Shown here piece after piece: positions 1-8,034 of a stretch of 53,951 nucleotides of DNA. The DNA comes from an uncultured Lachnospiraceae bacterium (GTDB lineage Bacteria; Bacillota; Clostridia; Lachnospirales; Lachnospiraceae). Position numbers and translations under genes: made by a program. Under the pieces are notes generated by a model. The model worked only from the letters and a program-made list of their open reading frames with translations. It was not told the origin of the DNA and made no database searches. Position 1 is the first letter of the stretch. The number at the start of each line of letters is the position of its first letter. Where the stretch lies: positions 1 to 53,951 of the forward strand of contig CALWHG010000010.1 in the NCBI GenBank assembly GCA_944380315.1. The letters are read 5' to 3'.

Positions 1-654
1 CGCAGGGAGGACTGCTTCATACTCATGCCTCACCCCGACACCAAGGCAAATGACGGACTCCCCTACGACTGCAAAAATGAAGCCTGGTTCAATGACGAGC
101 GCTGGTTCGGCATAGGCTGCCGCATGCTGCCTGCCGATAACTCAGTGCCCACCATGATCTCCGGACGTACGGACAGGGTATGGAACGATATCAACAACTG
201 GAGCGACAGGCCCAGGTATATCATAAGCGAGCTGGATACCTACACAAAGGTAGACGAGAGCGAGGAGGACTGGGAGATGTATCCCATGACCAACTGTACC
301 TATGTACAGCTTGACGAGCTCCCCGGAGCAGACAACTGGCAGCCGCTTGTAGATGCACTCAGGGCAGGAAAGCACTTCTACTCCACAGGAGAGATACTGC
401 TTGAGAAGCAGGACATGAAGGACGGCTCCTGTGATGCCACCTTCAGCTGGACCTACCCGCTGGCTTTCGTACAGCTCGTATACTCTGACGGAGAGAATGT
501 CTCTACAGTAGACATAAAGACGGACGAGTCAAAGCCCTATGGCAAGGAGACCTTCCACTTTGACTTCCCCGCTGGTATGAAATGGGCGAGAGTGCTGGCC
601 ACCGATATAGCAGGCAATTCAGCATTTGGCATGCCCGTATTCCTTCGCAAATAA
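1..654 (+). CDS. PHP/CehA-McbA-like metallohydrolase, C-terminal part (5' end outside window)
   Basis: The reading frame is open from the first base, so this is the last ~217 codons of a gene that begins upstream. An MPHPDTKAND stretch near residue 9 looks like a metal-site loop (His-Pro-Asp). ALRAGKHFYSTGEILL near residue 120 matches the 'LRAGR.fvTnG..l' segment typical of PHP-like hydrolases of the CehA/McbA type. The tail (WARVLATDIAGNSAFGMPVF) resembles the small beta domain ending those proteins. This assignment rests on motifs only; the N-terminal metal ligands are not visible. The stop is followed at once by the first copy of the paired-hairpin repeat, whose first hairpin can end transcription. 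Confidence 0.55.
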   Translation, partial: RREDCFILMPHPDTKANDGLPYDCKNEAWFNDERWFGIGCRMLPADNSVPTMISGRTDRVWNDINNWSDRPRYIISELDTYTKVDESEEDWEMYPMTNCTYVQLDELPGADNWQPLVDALRAGKHFYSTGEILLEKQDMKDGSCDATFSWTYPLAFVQLVYSDGENVSTVDIKTDESKPYGKETFHFDFPAGMKWARVLATDIAGNSAFGMPVFLRK

Positions 655-658
655 ACAG

Positions 659-893
659 ATCTGAACAAGACCCGGTCATATCCGGTGGGCCCTTTGCCCC
701 TGCGGGGCGGCAGACACCCACTCGGATATGACCGGGCCTTTTTATTGTATCGGCTTTTGAATGGAGTCTTTCGGTAGCTGGATAGCGATCTGACATAAGT
801 ATATATGAAGCTCTCCGGCTGTGCCCGGCGGGTGTCTGCTGCCTCGTAAGAGGCAAAGGGCCCGCAGGCACAGCCGGGGAGCTTCTTATATAT
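659..893 (+). repeat. Paired-hairpin dispersed repeat, copy A
   Basis: Copy A of a ~230 bp element seen again at 8668-8893 in the same orientation, with only a handful of differences. Hairpin 1 (672-736) has outer arms CCCGGTCATATCCG / CGGATATGACCGGG and is followed by a T-rich stretch. Hairpin 2 (809-893) has different outer arms (GGCTGTGCC / GGCACAGCC core). The inner part of hairpin 1 (687-719) is the reverse complement of the inner part of hairpin 2 (830-863), so the element is also one large inverted repeat. Each inner part carries a small apical stem; here hairpin 2 has GCCTC-GTAA-GAGGC, a GNRA-type loop. A linker of about 70 nt between them is almost identical in both copies. With the promoter at 976 this fills the 410 nt gap between genes; no coding sequence is evident there. 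Confidence 0.85.
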
Positions 894-959
894 ATGTGTT
901 ATTTGGCAATAGTGCAACATGCATAAAAATCTTCGATAAAAATTGTATAATTGTACAGA

Positions 960-1035
960 ACTTTTATAAAGCATATTGACAAAAGCCTCTTCCGGAATTA
1001 CCATGTCTGCAGAAAGTACTTTTATAAAACATATT
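960..1035 (+). promoter_or_regulatory. Promoter and candidate operator pair of the sugar ABC operon
   Basis: The -35 box is TTGACA (976-981), and the -10 box is TACCAT (999-1004) after 17 bp. Two 18-nt direct repeats, ACTTTTATAAAGCATATT (960-977) and ACTTTTATAAAACATATT (1018-1035), match at 17 of 18 positions. One overlaps the -35 box and the other lies just past the expected start of transcription. Each contains the palindrome TTTATAAA, and a further TTTATAAA begins at 1034. The palindrome ATTTATAAAT also precedes the ROK regulator (6796-6805). The promoter is clear; the operator role is inferred. Confidence 0.6.
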
Positions 1036-1064
1036 TATAAAACCATTCAAAAAGGAGAGGAACT

Positions 1065-2114
1065 ATGAAAAAAGCATTGACATTCATCATTGCAGCAGCT
1101 ATGGCACTGAGCCTTGTTGCATGCAGCGGCGGAGAGAAGGAGACAGAAGCTCCTGCCGAGACTGCAGCAGAGACCGCAGCTGAGGGAGAAGCAGCAGAGG
1201 CAGAGACCTCAGATGAGCCCCTGACCGTAGGCTTCGTGCTCAACAGCTTCGACAGCACCATGTCTACCATGAAGACACTTTTTGAAACAGCATGTGAGGA
1301 CCACGGCTATGAGTATGTGACCCTTAACTCAAACAGTGACGTGAGCACCGAGATGAGCAACATGGAGTCCATGGTCACCCAGGGTGTGGACGTGGTAGTC
1401 ATCATGGGCTGCGACGGCGAGGGCAGCGCAGCAGCAGTTTCCTACGCTGCAAATGCAGGCATCCCCGTCATCATCTGCGGACGCAGCATCGCTGCTGAGG
1501 AGTCAGACTACTACCTGTATCTTGCAGGAGACCATGAGGAGGCTGGAAGAGCTCAGGGCGAGTATATCAACAATTATCTGGCTGAAAATCCCGACGCTGT
1601 ACTTAATGTCTGCGTCATAAGAGGAACCAGCGGAAATGCTGCAGTAGAGAGCAGATACCAGGGCTTCTATGACTCAGCGCTTACCGGAGAGTATGCAGAC
1701 AGGATCAACGTGCTCGTAGATCTTTACGGTGAGTATGATGCTACCAAGGCAAACAGCATAGCAAGTGATGCCCTCATAGCAAATCCCGATATCAACTGCT
1801 TTGTTACCATGTCCGATGATATGGCCGGCGGCATAGTAAGCGCCATCTCAGCAGCTGGCAAGGATCCTCAGGACTACATGATCCTTTCCATAGACCTGAG
1901 CAACGTAGGACAGGGACTCCTTGAGGATGGCACCCTCACAGGTACCGTCATGATGAACATGAAGTCCATGGCTGATCAGGCTATAGGATTTGTGGAGTCT
2001 GCAGTTGCAGGTGAGGCTCCCGAGAGCAAGAACATGACAGTTGAAGGCTACTATCAGATGGCACTTCCTGATACCTACAAGCAGATGCTTGAGGATGCAG
2101 GCATGGCCGAGTGA
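1065..2114 (+). CDS. Sugar ABC transporter substrate-binding lipoprotein
   Basis: A 349-residue extracellular binding protein of the periplasmic-binding-protein type I (ribose/galactose-binding) family. It has a lipoprotein signal with lipobox LVAC and Cys20 as the lipidated residue, then an acidic Glu/Ala/Thr linker to about residue 50. The core begins LTVGFVLNSFDSTMSTMKTLFE and includes SNMESMVTQGVDVVVIMGCD and AANAGIPVIICGR, the usual sugar-binding segments. An AAAGGAGAGG ribosome site precedes the ATG. It is the first gene of an importer operon with the ATPase at 2193 and permease at 3706. A strong intercistronic hairpin follows, as is common where the binding protein is made in excess. 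The substrate is unknown; the GH3 enzyme downstream suggests a glycoside or small oligosaccharide. Confidence 0.9.
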   Translation: MKKALTFIIAAAMALSLVACSGGEKETEAPAETAAETAAEGEAAEAETSDEPLTVGFVLNSFDSTMSTMKTLFETACEDHGYEYVTLNSNSDVSTEMSNMESMVTQGVDVVVIMGCDGEGSAAAVSYAANAGIPVIICGRSIAAEESDYYLYLAGDHEEAGRAQGEYINNYLAENPDAVLNVCVIRGTSGNAAVESRYQGFYDSALTGEYADRINVLVDLYGEYDATKANSIASDALIANPDINCFVTMSDDMAGGIVSAISAAGKDPQDYMILSIDLSNVGQGLLEDGTLTGTVMMNMKSMADQAIGFVESAVAGEAPESKNMTVEGYYQMALPDTYKQMLEDAGMAE

Positions 2115-2142
2115 TAAGGACCTGGACTGAAGCCATTGAATC

Positions 2143-2170
2143 TGTGGCGGGGCATAGCTGTCCCGCCACA
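2143..2170 (+). other. Intercistronic hairpin between binding protein and ATPase genes
   Basis: TGTGGCGGG (2143-2151) pairs with CCCGCCACA (2162-2170) around a 10-nt loop. There is no T-run after it, so it is more likely an mRNA-stabilising or partial attenuating structure for the 3' end of the binding-protein message than a full terminator. Confidence 0.55.
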
Positions 2171-2192
2171 GTTCTTGAAAGGGACATATCAG

Positions 2193-3701
2193 ATGAAAGT
2201 ATTTGAAGCGAAAAAGATATGCAAAAACTTTTACAGGACCCATGCGCTGACGGACGTGGACTTTGACCTTGAGGAAGGCGAGGTCATGGCCCTGGCGGGA
2301 GAGAATGGCGCCGGCAAAAGCACCCTCATGAAATGCCTCCTGGGCATACATGAGCCCACCAGCGGAGAGATGTATCTCTTCGGAAAGAAATATGAGCCCA
2401 AGTCACCCTATGATGCTCTTATGCAGGGCATAAGCATGGTCCATCAGGAGCTCTGCCTGGTACCCAGCATGACAGTCTCAGACAATGTCTGGATAGGCAG
2501 AGTGAAGAAATTCTCCAAAAACGGACTTTACGATCCTGAGTTGGCAGTGGCAGCTACCAGGAAGCTTTTCGACGAATATGGCATAAATGTGGATCCCAGG
2601 GCCACCGTAAAGACCCTGAGCACGGCTCAGATGCAGATGGTGGAGATAGGAAGAGCCATAAGCTACGATCCCAAGGTCATCATACTGGATGAGCCTACCA
2701 GCGCACTCAGCGAAAGCGAGGTAGAGGTCCTTTACAAGGTCATAAGGAACATGACAGCCAGGAAGACCAGTATCATCTTCATTAGCCACAAGCTGGAGGA
2801 GGTCTTTGAGGTGGCAAACAGAGTCACCGTGTTCCGTGACGGACATTCCATAAGCGTAAGGAACGTTGAGTCCCTGACCATGGACATGCTCATCAACGAC
2901 ATAGCTGGCAGAGAGGTCGGAAACATCTATCCCAAGATAGACGTGAAGCCCGGTCAGGTAGAGCTGGAGGTAAAGAATCTTTCCAAGGCCGGAAAGTATA
3001 AGGACATAAGCTTCAAGGTCCATGCAGGAGAGATCCTGGGCTTTGCGGGACTTGTGGGAGCCGGACGTACCGAGATCATGGACGGCATCTACGGCATAGA
3101 CCCTGTTGACAGCGGCGAGATCCTGCTGGAGGGAAAGAAGGTAGTAAACAAGACTCCCAGACATGCCCTCAACAACGGCATAGCCATGGTGACTGAGGAC
3201 AGGCTCAGGAGAGGCGTCAACAAAAAGATGAATGTCAAGATGAACATGACACTGGCTTATCTATACAGGATCTGCAAGGGCATATTCATAGACATGAACA
3301 GGGAAAACACCGATGCCGAGAACATGGCAAAGAGGCTGAAGGTCAAGACTGCAGGCATACAGATGCCAATATGGTCGCTTTCTGGAGGAAATCAGCAGAA
3401 GGTCATGGTAGGAAGGGCCCTGCTTACGGATCCCAAGGTGCTCATCATGGATGAGCCCACCAGAGGCGTGGACGTGGGAGCCAAGCAGGAGATATATGAA
3501 TATCTCAATGAGCTGGCAGCCCAGGGACTGGCCATACTGCTCATATCCAGTGATCTGCCCGAGGTCATGGGCATGAGTGACCGTATGCTGGTGCTCAGGG
3601 AAGGCAAGATCGTAGGAGAGCACATCAGAAATGACGGAACCAGCTCAGACAAGGTCATGAGCGAGATGTTCGGACTCACATCATCTGTTTCGGAGGAATA
3701 A
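2193..3701 (+). CDS. Sugar ABC transporter ATP-binding protein (two ABC domains)
   Basis: A 502-residue RbsA/MglA-type ATPase with two nucleotide-binding domains. NBD1 has Walker A GENGAGKST (about residues 36-44) and Walker B VIILDEPTSAL, with a relaxed signature LSTAQMQMVEIGRAI. NBD2 has a degenerate Walker A (GLVGAGRTEI), a canonical signature LSGGNQQKVMVGRALL, and VLIMDEPTRGVDVGA. The ATG at 2193 is chosen because a GAAAGGGA ribosome site lies just upstream. An in-frame ATG at 2136 would translate through the intercistronic hairpin and add 19 residues unlike the family start. It energises import with the permease at 3706. Confidence 0.93.
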   Translation: MKVFEAKKICKNFYRTHALTDVDFDLEEGEVMALAGENGAGKSTLMKCLLGIHEPTSGEMYLFGKKYEPKSPYDALMQGISMVHQELCLVPSMTVSDNVWIGRVKKFSKNGLYDPELAVAATRKLFDEYGINVDPRATVKTLSTAQMQMVEIGRAISYDPKVIILDEPTSALSESEVEVLYKVIRNMTARKTSIIFISHKLEEVFEVANRVTVFRDGHSISVRNVESLTMDMLINDIAGREVGNIYPKIDVKPGQVELEVKNLSKAGKYKDISFKVHAGEILGFAGLVGAGRTEIMDGIYGIDPVDSGEILLEGKKVVNKTPRHALNNGIAMVTEDRLRRGVNKKMNVKMNMTLAYLYRICKGIFIDMNRENTDAENMAKRLKVKTAGIQMPIWSLSGGNQQKVMVGRALLTDPKVLIMDEPTRGVDVGAKQEIYEYLNELAAQGLAILLISSDLPEVMGMSDRMLVLREGKIVGEHIRNDGTSSDKVMSEMFGLTSSVSEE

Positions 3702-3705
3702 AAAG

Positions 3706-4692
3706 ATGGAAGCAAAAGCAAAGAAGAAATGGTCAAAGGATGACCTGTTGATATTTTTCCTTAAGAACAGAGCACTGACACTGGTACTCCTGTTCGCACT
3801 GGTACTGACGGTACTGGAGGAGACCTTCCTGACCACCGGCAACATGCTGAGCCTTGCAAGGCAGATAAGCGCAAACGGTATCATAGGTGTAGGATACACA
3901 CTGCTCCTTGCCAGCGACAGCGTAGACCTGAGTGCGGGCTATACCATGTGTCTGGTAGGCATAGTCAGCGGACTTCTCAGCCAGGCAGGCATGCCCTTTG
4001 TAGTCATCCTTATAGTATGTGTGCTGGTAGGCGTGGTATGCGGCATGTGGAACAGTACCATCATCACGAAGTTCGGACTGGCACCCTTCCTTGTTACCCT
4101 TGCCATGCAGCAGATATACAAGGGAGCCATGATGCTCCTCTGTAACGGTACTCCCATAGGCAACCTCAACGACACCATAGTATTTATGGGTCAGGGCTAT
4201 GTGGGTCCTATTCCCTTCTGTGTCATACTCATGCTGGCCTTCATCCTCATAGGAGCAGTAGTGTTCAACAGGACCCAGTTTGGCAGGGATGTCATAGCCG
4301 TAGGCGGAAACAGTGAGGCAGCCAGAGTATCCGGTATAGACGTGGCTAAGACCAGGCTCAAGGTAGGTATGGTGCTCGGATTTACCATATCCATCACAGC
4401 TCTGGTAAGCTGCGGACGTGTAGGCAGCGCCCAGACCAGCCTTGGACAGGATACTGTCATGGATATCATAGCTGCGGTAGTCATCGGTGGCACTCCCATG
4501 GGAGGCGGAAGCGGAACAGTAGTAGGTACACTGTTCGGATGTCTCGTCATAGGACTTATAAGTAACGGCCTAAATCTGATGGGAGTAAACAGCTATTGGC
4601 AGATGGTATCAAAAGGAGTCATCATCCTGGTGGCAGTCATACTCGATGTCTACACCGAGAGGATCTATGACCGCATGAGGAACAGAGACTGA
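3706..4692 (+). CDS. Sugar ABC transporter permease (RbsC/BPD_transp_2 family)
   Basis: A 328-residue very hydrophobic protein with about eight to ten membrane segments and the family loop GGNSEAARVSGIDVAKTRLKV, which contacts the ATPase. The length is normal for RbsC/XylH-type permeases. It starts 4 nt after the ATPase stop behind AGGAATAAAAAG. The importer has a single permease gene, so the channel is presumably a homodimer. Translation continues into the GH3 gene 29 nt downstream. Confidence 0.92.
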   Translation: MEAKAKKKWSKDDLLIFFLKNRALTLVLLFALVLTVLEETFLTTGNMLSLARQISANGIIGVGYTLLLASDSVDLSAGYTMCLVGIVSGLLSQAGMPFVVILIVCVLVGVVCGMWNSTIITKFGLAPFLVTLAMQQIYKGAMMLLCNGTPIGNLNDTIVFMGQGYVGPIPFCVILMLAFILIGAVVFNRTQFGRDVIAVGGNSEAARVSGIDVAKTRLKVGMVLGFTISITALVSCGRVGSAQTSLGQDTVMDIIAAVVIGGTPMGGGSGTVVGTLFGCLVIGLISNGLNLMGVNSYWQMVSKGVIILVAVILDVYTERIYDRMRNRD

Positions 4693-4721
4693 TAAAAATG
4701 GATAAAAGGAGATGATCGAAT

Positions 4722-6419
4722 ATGATAGATCTTAAGGCAAAGCCCTTTTATCTTGACGATGAGGGCGTAAGATGGGTCGAGGATACGCTTAAGAGCATGA
4801 GCACGGAGGATAAGGTGGGACAGCTGTTCTGTGATATCCTCTGGGACAAGCCCGGTTCGGACCCGCTGAAGCTTTTTGACAACGTACAGATAGGCGGCTT
4901 CATGTACAGGCCCTTCCCGGGTAAGCGCATGAACGAGGTATCGAGGGAGCTGCAGAGCAAGGCCAGGATACCTCTCCTCATAGCCTGCAACCTTGAGAGA
5001 GGAGGCAGCGGCGGAAACGGAGGCCTGACGGACGGCACCTATGTCTCCAGCCCCATGGGCGCAGCAGCTACCGACGATCCCATGATGGAATATAAGCTGG
5101 GAAAGGTGGCTGCAGAGGAAGGAGCAGCCTGCGGCATAAACTGGACCTTTGAGCCTATCATCGATATAGACATGAATCCTGAAAATCCCATAACCAATGT
5201 CAGGACCTTCGGCTCCGACCCGGACAGGATCATAGCCATGGCCAAGGGCTATATCGATGCCTGCAGGGAGAGACATATAGCTACCACCATCAAGCATTTC
5301 CCCGGAGACGGAGTGGATTACAGGGACCAGCATCTCATGAGCACGGTCAACAGTCTTTCCGCTGATGAGTGGTACAGCACCTACGGACGCATATATAAGG
5401 AGCTGATAGACTACGGAGCGCCTACGGTCATGTCTGCACATATCAGGCAGCCCGCTCTCACAAGGTCCATAGCTCCTGACATAAAGGATGAGGACATACT
5501 TCCCGGAAGCCTGAGCAGGGAGCTCAATGAGGGAGTACTGAGAGGCAAGCTGGGCTTCAATGGAGTCATAGTGAGCGATGCTACCCAGATGGTAGGCTTC
5601 ACCTGCAGCATGCCCAGATACAAGGCCGTTCCCACAGCCATAGAGCACGGAGTCGATATCTTCCTGTTCACAATAGATCAGAAGGAAGACATAGGCTACA
5701 TGCTTGACGGACTTAAAAACGGGCTCCTTTCCGAGAGGAGACTTGACGAGGCCGTGACACGTATACTGGCCCTCAAGGCAAGCCTCGGACTCAATAAGCC
5801 TGTGGAGCTTCCCGATGAGGAGGGACTTAAGAAGATCCTCAGATGTGAGGAGCATCTGGCCATAGGCAGAGAGGTGGCTGACAAAAACATCACTCTCGTA
5901 AAGGACAGACAGTCCCTGCTTCCGCTGGATCCCGCAAAGCATCGCAGGATCAAGCTGATACAGTGTACGAATGAGCGCATACCCAAGGGCGATTATCTTC
6001 CCGAGGTCAAGCTTTTCAAGAGCCTTATGGAGAAGGAGGGCTTTGAGGTCTCATATTTTGACGACTGTCCTTATCCCGGAAATGGAGTGAGCCTTGAGGA
6101 GTACAAGCAGGAGACAGACCTGATCCTGTACTTTGCCAACATGAAAGTGGGAAGCAACCAGACCACCATAAGGCTCGTATGGGATGACTTCCTCGGGGAG
6201 GATTCGCCCAAGTACGTAAAGGACATACCCACACTGTTCCTGTCCTTCTCGAATCCTTATCACCTTGTGGATGTGCCCATGGTACAGACCTATGTAAATG
6301 CCTATGCCTGCAATGAATTTGCGGTGGAGGCCATGGTGGAGAAGCTGATGGGCAGGAGCGACTTCAAGGGTGTGAGCCCGGTGGATCCTTTTGCGGGACT
6401 CTGGGACACAAGACTGTAA
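4722..6419 (+). CDS. Glycoside hydrolase family 3 enzyme, cytoplasmic
   Basis: A 565-residue GH3 protein with no signal peptide, so it acts on imported sugar. The (alpha/beta)8 N-terminal domain contains IKHFPGDGVDYRDQHL near residue 190; KHFPG followed by a conserved D-x-H is the signature of the beta-N-acetylhexosaminidase/NagZ-like branch. GVIVSDATQM near residue 285 holds the likely nucleophile Asp. The C-terminal third resembles the GH3 alpha/beta sandwich (NITLVKDRQSLLPLD). The operon position behind an ABC importer suggests hydrolysis of an imported oligosaccharide. Beta-glucosidase or N-acetylglucosaminidase are both possible; the KHFPG...D-x-H region favours the latter. Confidence 0.85.
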   Translation: MIDLKAKPFYLDDEGVRWVEDTLKSMSTEDKVGQLFCDILWDKPGSDPLKLFDNVQIGGFMYRPFPGKRMNEVSRELQSKARIPLLIACNLERGGSGGNGGLTDGTYVSSPMGAAATDDPMMEYKLGKVAAEEGAACGINWTFEPIIDIDMNPENPITNVRTFGSDPDRIIAMAKGYIDACRERHIATTIKHFPGDGVDYRDQHLMSTVNSLSADEWYSTYGRIYKELIDYGAPTVMSAHIRQPALTRSIAPDIKDEDILPGSLSRELNEGVLRGKLGFNGVIVSDATQMVGFTCSMPRYKAVPTAIEHGVDIFLFTIDQKEDIGYMLDGLKNGLLSERRLDEAVTRILALKASLGLNKPVELPDEEGLKKILRCEEHLAIGREVADKNITLVKDRQSLLPLDPAKHRRIKLIQCTNERIPKGDYLPEVKLFKSLMEKEGFEVSYFDDCPYPGNGVSLEEYKQETDLILYFANMKVGSNQTTIRLVWDDFLGEDSPKYVKDIPTLFLSFSNPYHLVDVPMVQTYVNAYACNEFAVEAMVEKLMGRSDFKGVSPVDPFAGLWDTRL

Positions 6420-6429
6420 GAGGCGTCCT

Positions 6430-6723
6430 ATGATATTTGAGATACTGATGATAGTCTGCTTTGGCTTCGCCTGGCCCATAAACCTGTACAACAGTGTGAG
6501 GACCAGATCCACCAAGGGAAAGAACCTGCTGTTTCAGTGCATGATAGTGCTGGCATATTTCTTTGGAGTGGTACACAAGCTCTTTTTCTCCAGGGACATA
6601 GCGTTGTATTTCTATCTGCTCAACTCAGCCATGGTCATAGCAGACCTGATACTGTACTTTATAAACAGGAATGGAGAGATAAGGAAAGGACTGATAGGAA
6701 ACTACCATTCGGTCCTGGTGTGA
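6430..6723 (+). CDS. Small three-helix membrane protein, SemiSWEET/PQ-loop-like
   Basis: A 97-residue protein with three predicted membrane helices. The first contains FGFAWPINLYNSVRTRSTKG: a Pro in mid-helix followed by a basic, Ser/Thr-rich loop, the pattern of PQ-loop/SemiSWEET half-transporters. It begins 10 nt after the GH3 stop with an AGAGG ribosome site; an upstream in-frame start at 6391 lies inside the GH3 gene. Its place at the end of a sugar importer-hydrolase operon fits a sugar-related role. Sequence support for true SemiSWEET membership is modest. Confidence 0.55.
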   Translation: MIFEILMIVCFGFAWPINLYNSVRTRSTKGKNLLFQCMIVLAYFFGVVHKLFFSRDIALYFYLLNSAMVIADLILYFINRNGEIRKGLIGNYHSVLV

Positions 6724-6742
6724 TCAAACTTCCCCCTGTGCA

Positions 6743-6805
6743 TTGTACATTTTCAGCTGGATTTGTTATATTATAAATATACTTTTACAAATCTGATTTA
6801 TAAAT
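6743..6805 (+). promoter_or_regulatory. Promoter region of the ROK regulator gene with ATTTATAAAT palindrome
   Basis: A plausible -35 TTGTAC (6743-6748) and -10 TATATT (6767-6772) are 18 bp apart. The perfect palindrome ATTTATAAAT (6796-6805) lies before the gene and shares TTTATAAA with the repeats at the upstream ABC promoter. This suggests autoregulation by the ROK protein, but the region is AT-rich. Confidence 0.4.
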
Positions 6806-6828
6806 GAATACATTGTCAGGGGGATACT

Positions 6829-7995
6829 ATGACATTTGGTACGGACATCCTGAAAAATGATCAAATAAATACGATGGCTGTCAAGCGCATAAACGAAAGC
6901 AGGATACTCAAGCTTTTGTATGATGAGCAGGAGCTGACCCAGATAGAGATAAAGGAGAGACTGGGGCTCAGCGCTCCCACCATAAATCAGGCGCTCCAGC
7001 TCTTTAGGCGGGCCGGGATCTTTGTGGACGGAGAGGAGCTCAAGTCCTCGGGCGGTCGGAAGCCCAGGAAGATAGCCTTCAATTACAGTGCCTTCTACTC
7101 AGTGGGGGTAGAGATACGTCCCCATCATGTGGACATAGTGGTCATAGATCTCAAGGGAAATGTTGAACGGACGAAGACATTTTCGTTGGATTTTAAAAAC
7201 AGCTCAGCCTACTGGTCCGGTATAAATGACCGGATACTGGAGCTGATCTCCGGATCCATGGACAGGGACAGCATACTGGGAGTGGGCATATCGTTCCCGG
7301 GCGAGGTGTCCTTCAGCGGCGACATGATAGAGAGAGCCACTGTACTTGGACTTTACAATGTGTCCCTCGACAACATAAAAAGGTATTTTGATTTCAATGT
7401 CTATATAGAAAATGGTGCCCGGGCGGCGGGCTTTGGAGCTCTCTGGAGGAACGAGTCCATAAGCGATGCGGTATATATAGTCGTGACCGACGATGGAGTG
7501 GCAGGTGCGGTCATACTCAACGACCGGATATTCAAGGGGACCGGCAAGGCCGGAGCCTTCGGACACATGACCCTGGATCCAAACGGCAAGCGCTGCTTCT
7601 GCGGAGCCAGAGGCTGCTGGACGGCCTACTGCGCTCTGTCAAACCTTTCGGAGCTTACGGATGGGGACCTCAAGGAGTTCTTCCGGAGGAAGGATGAGGG
7701 AGATGAGCTCTGTCTCAAGGCCTGGGACCGATACCTTGATTATTTTGCACAGGCCCTCGATACCATACTGCTCAGTATGGACCTGGATATCATCATAGGC
7801 GGAAAGCTGGCCAGATACCTGAGGGACGACCTCCCTCTCCTCAAGGAGAAGATGAGGAGGCACCCGGTGCTCAGCAATGAGGAGGCAAAGGTCAGCATAG
7901 ATGATACCTACAGCAACGCTCTTGCAGTAGGGGCCGCACTGATCTTCGTATCCAAATTCCTCAACGGGGATATGAGAGCACTGCAGGCAGGCTGA
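6829..7995 (+). CDS. ROK family transcriptional regulator
   Basis: A 388-residue repressor of the NagC/XylR type. An N-terminal winged HTH (about residues 15-75) contains EIKERLGLSAPTINQALQLF. The ROK sugar-binding domain has GVGISFPGEV, and the zinc motif GHMTLDPNGKRCFCGARGCW supplies His and the C-x-C-G-x2-G-C cysteines. Where ROK sugar kinases carry an Asn-Asp catalytic pair, this protein reads IENGARA, so the Asp is replaced by Gly and it should sense rather than phosphorylate sugar. Its position inside the cassette makes it the probable regulator of the importer and GH3 genes. Confidence 0.9.
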   Translation: MTFGTDILKNDQINTMAVKRINESRILKLLYDEQELTQIEIKERLGLSAPTINQALQLFRRAGIFVDGEELKSSGGRKPRKIAFNYSAFYSVGVEIRPHHVDIVVIDLKGNVERTKTFSLDFKNSSAYWSGINDRILELISGSMDRDSILGVGISFPGEVSFSGDMIERATVLGLYNVSLDNIKRYFDFNVYIENGARAAGFGALWRNESISDAVYIVVTDDGVAGAVILNDRIFKGTGKAGAFGHMTLDPNGKRCFCGARGCWTAYCALSNLSELTDGDLKEFFRRKDEGDELCLKAWDRYLDYFAQALDTILLSMDLDIIIGGKLARYLRDDLPLLKEKMRRHPVLSNEEAKVSIDDTYSNALAVGAALIFVSKFLNGDMRALQAG

Positions 7996-8034
7996 TACCG
8001 TACCACATGTCTCATTTTAAGGAAGGGACATGTT

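Noticed and set aside
4665-5942. A 425-codon open frame on the minus strand opposite the GH3 gene, and many similar long antisense frames (for example 34740-35594, 20210-20845)
   Set aside because: They mirror real genes, have no ribosome site or recognisable domains, and arise because the codon bias of the true genes avoids stops in those frames.
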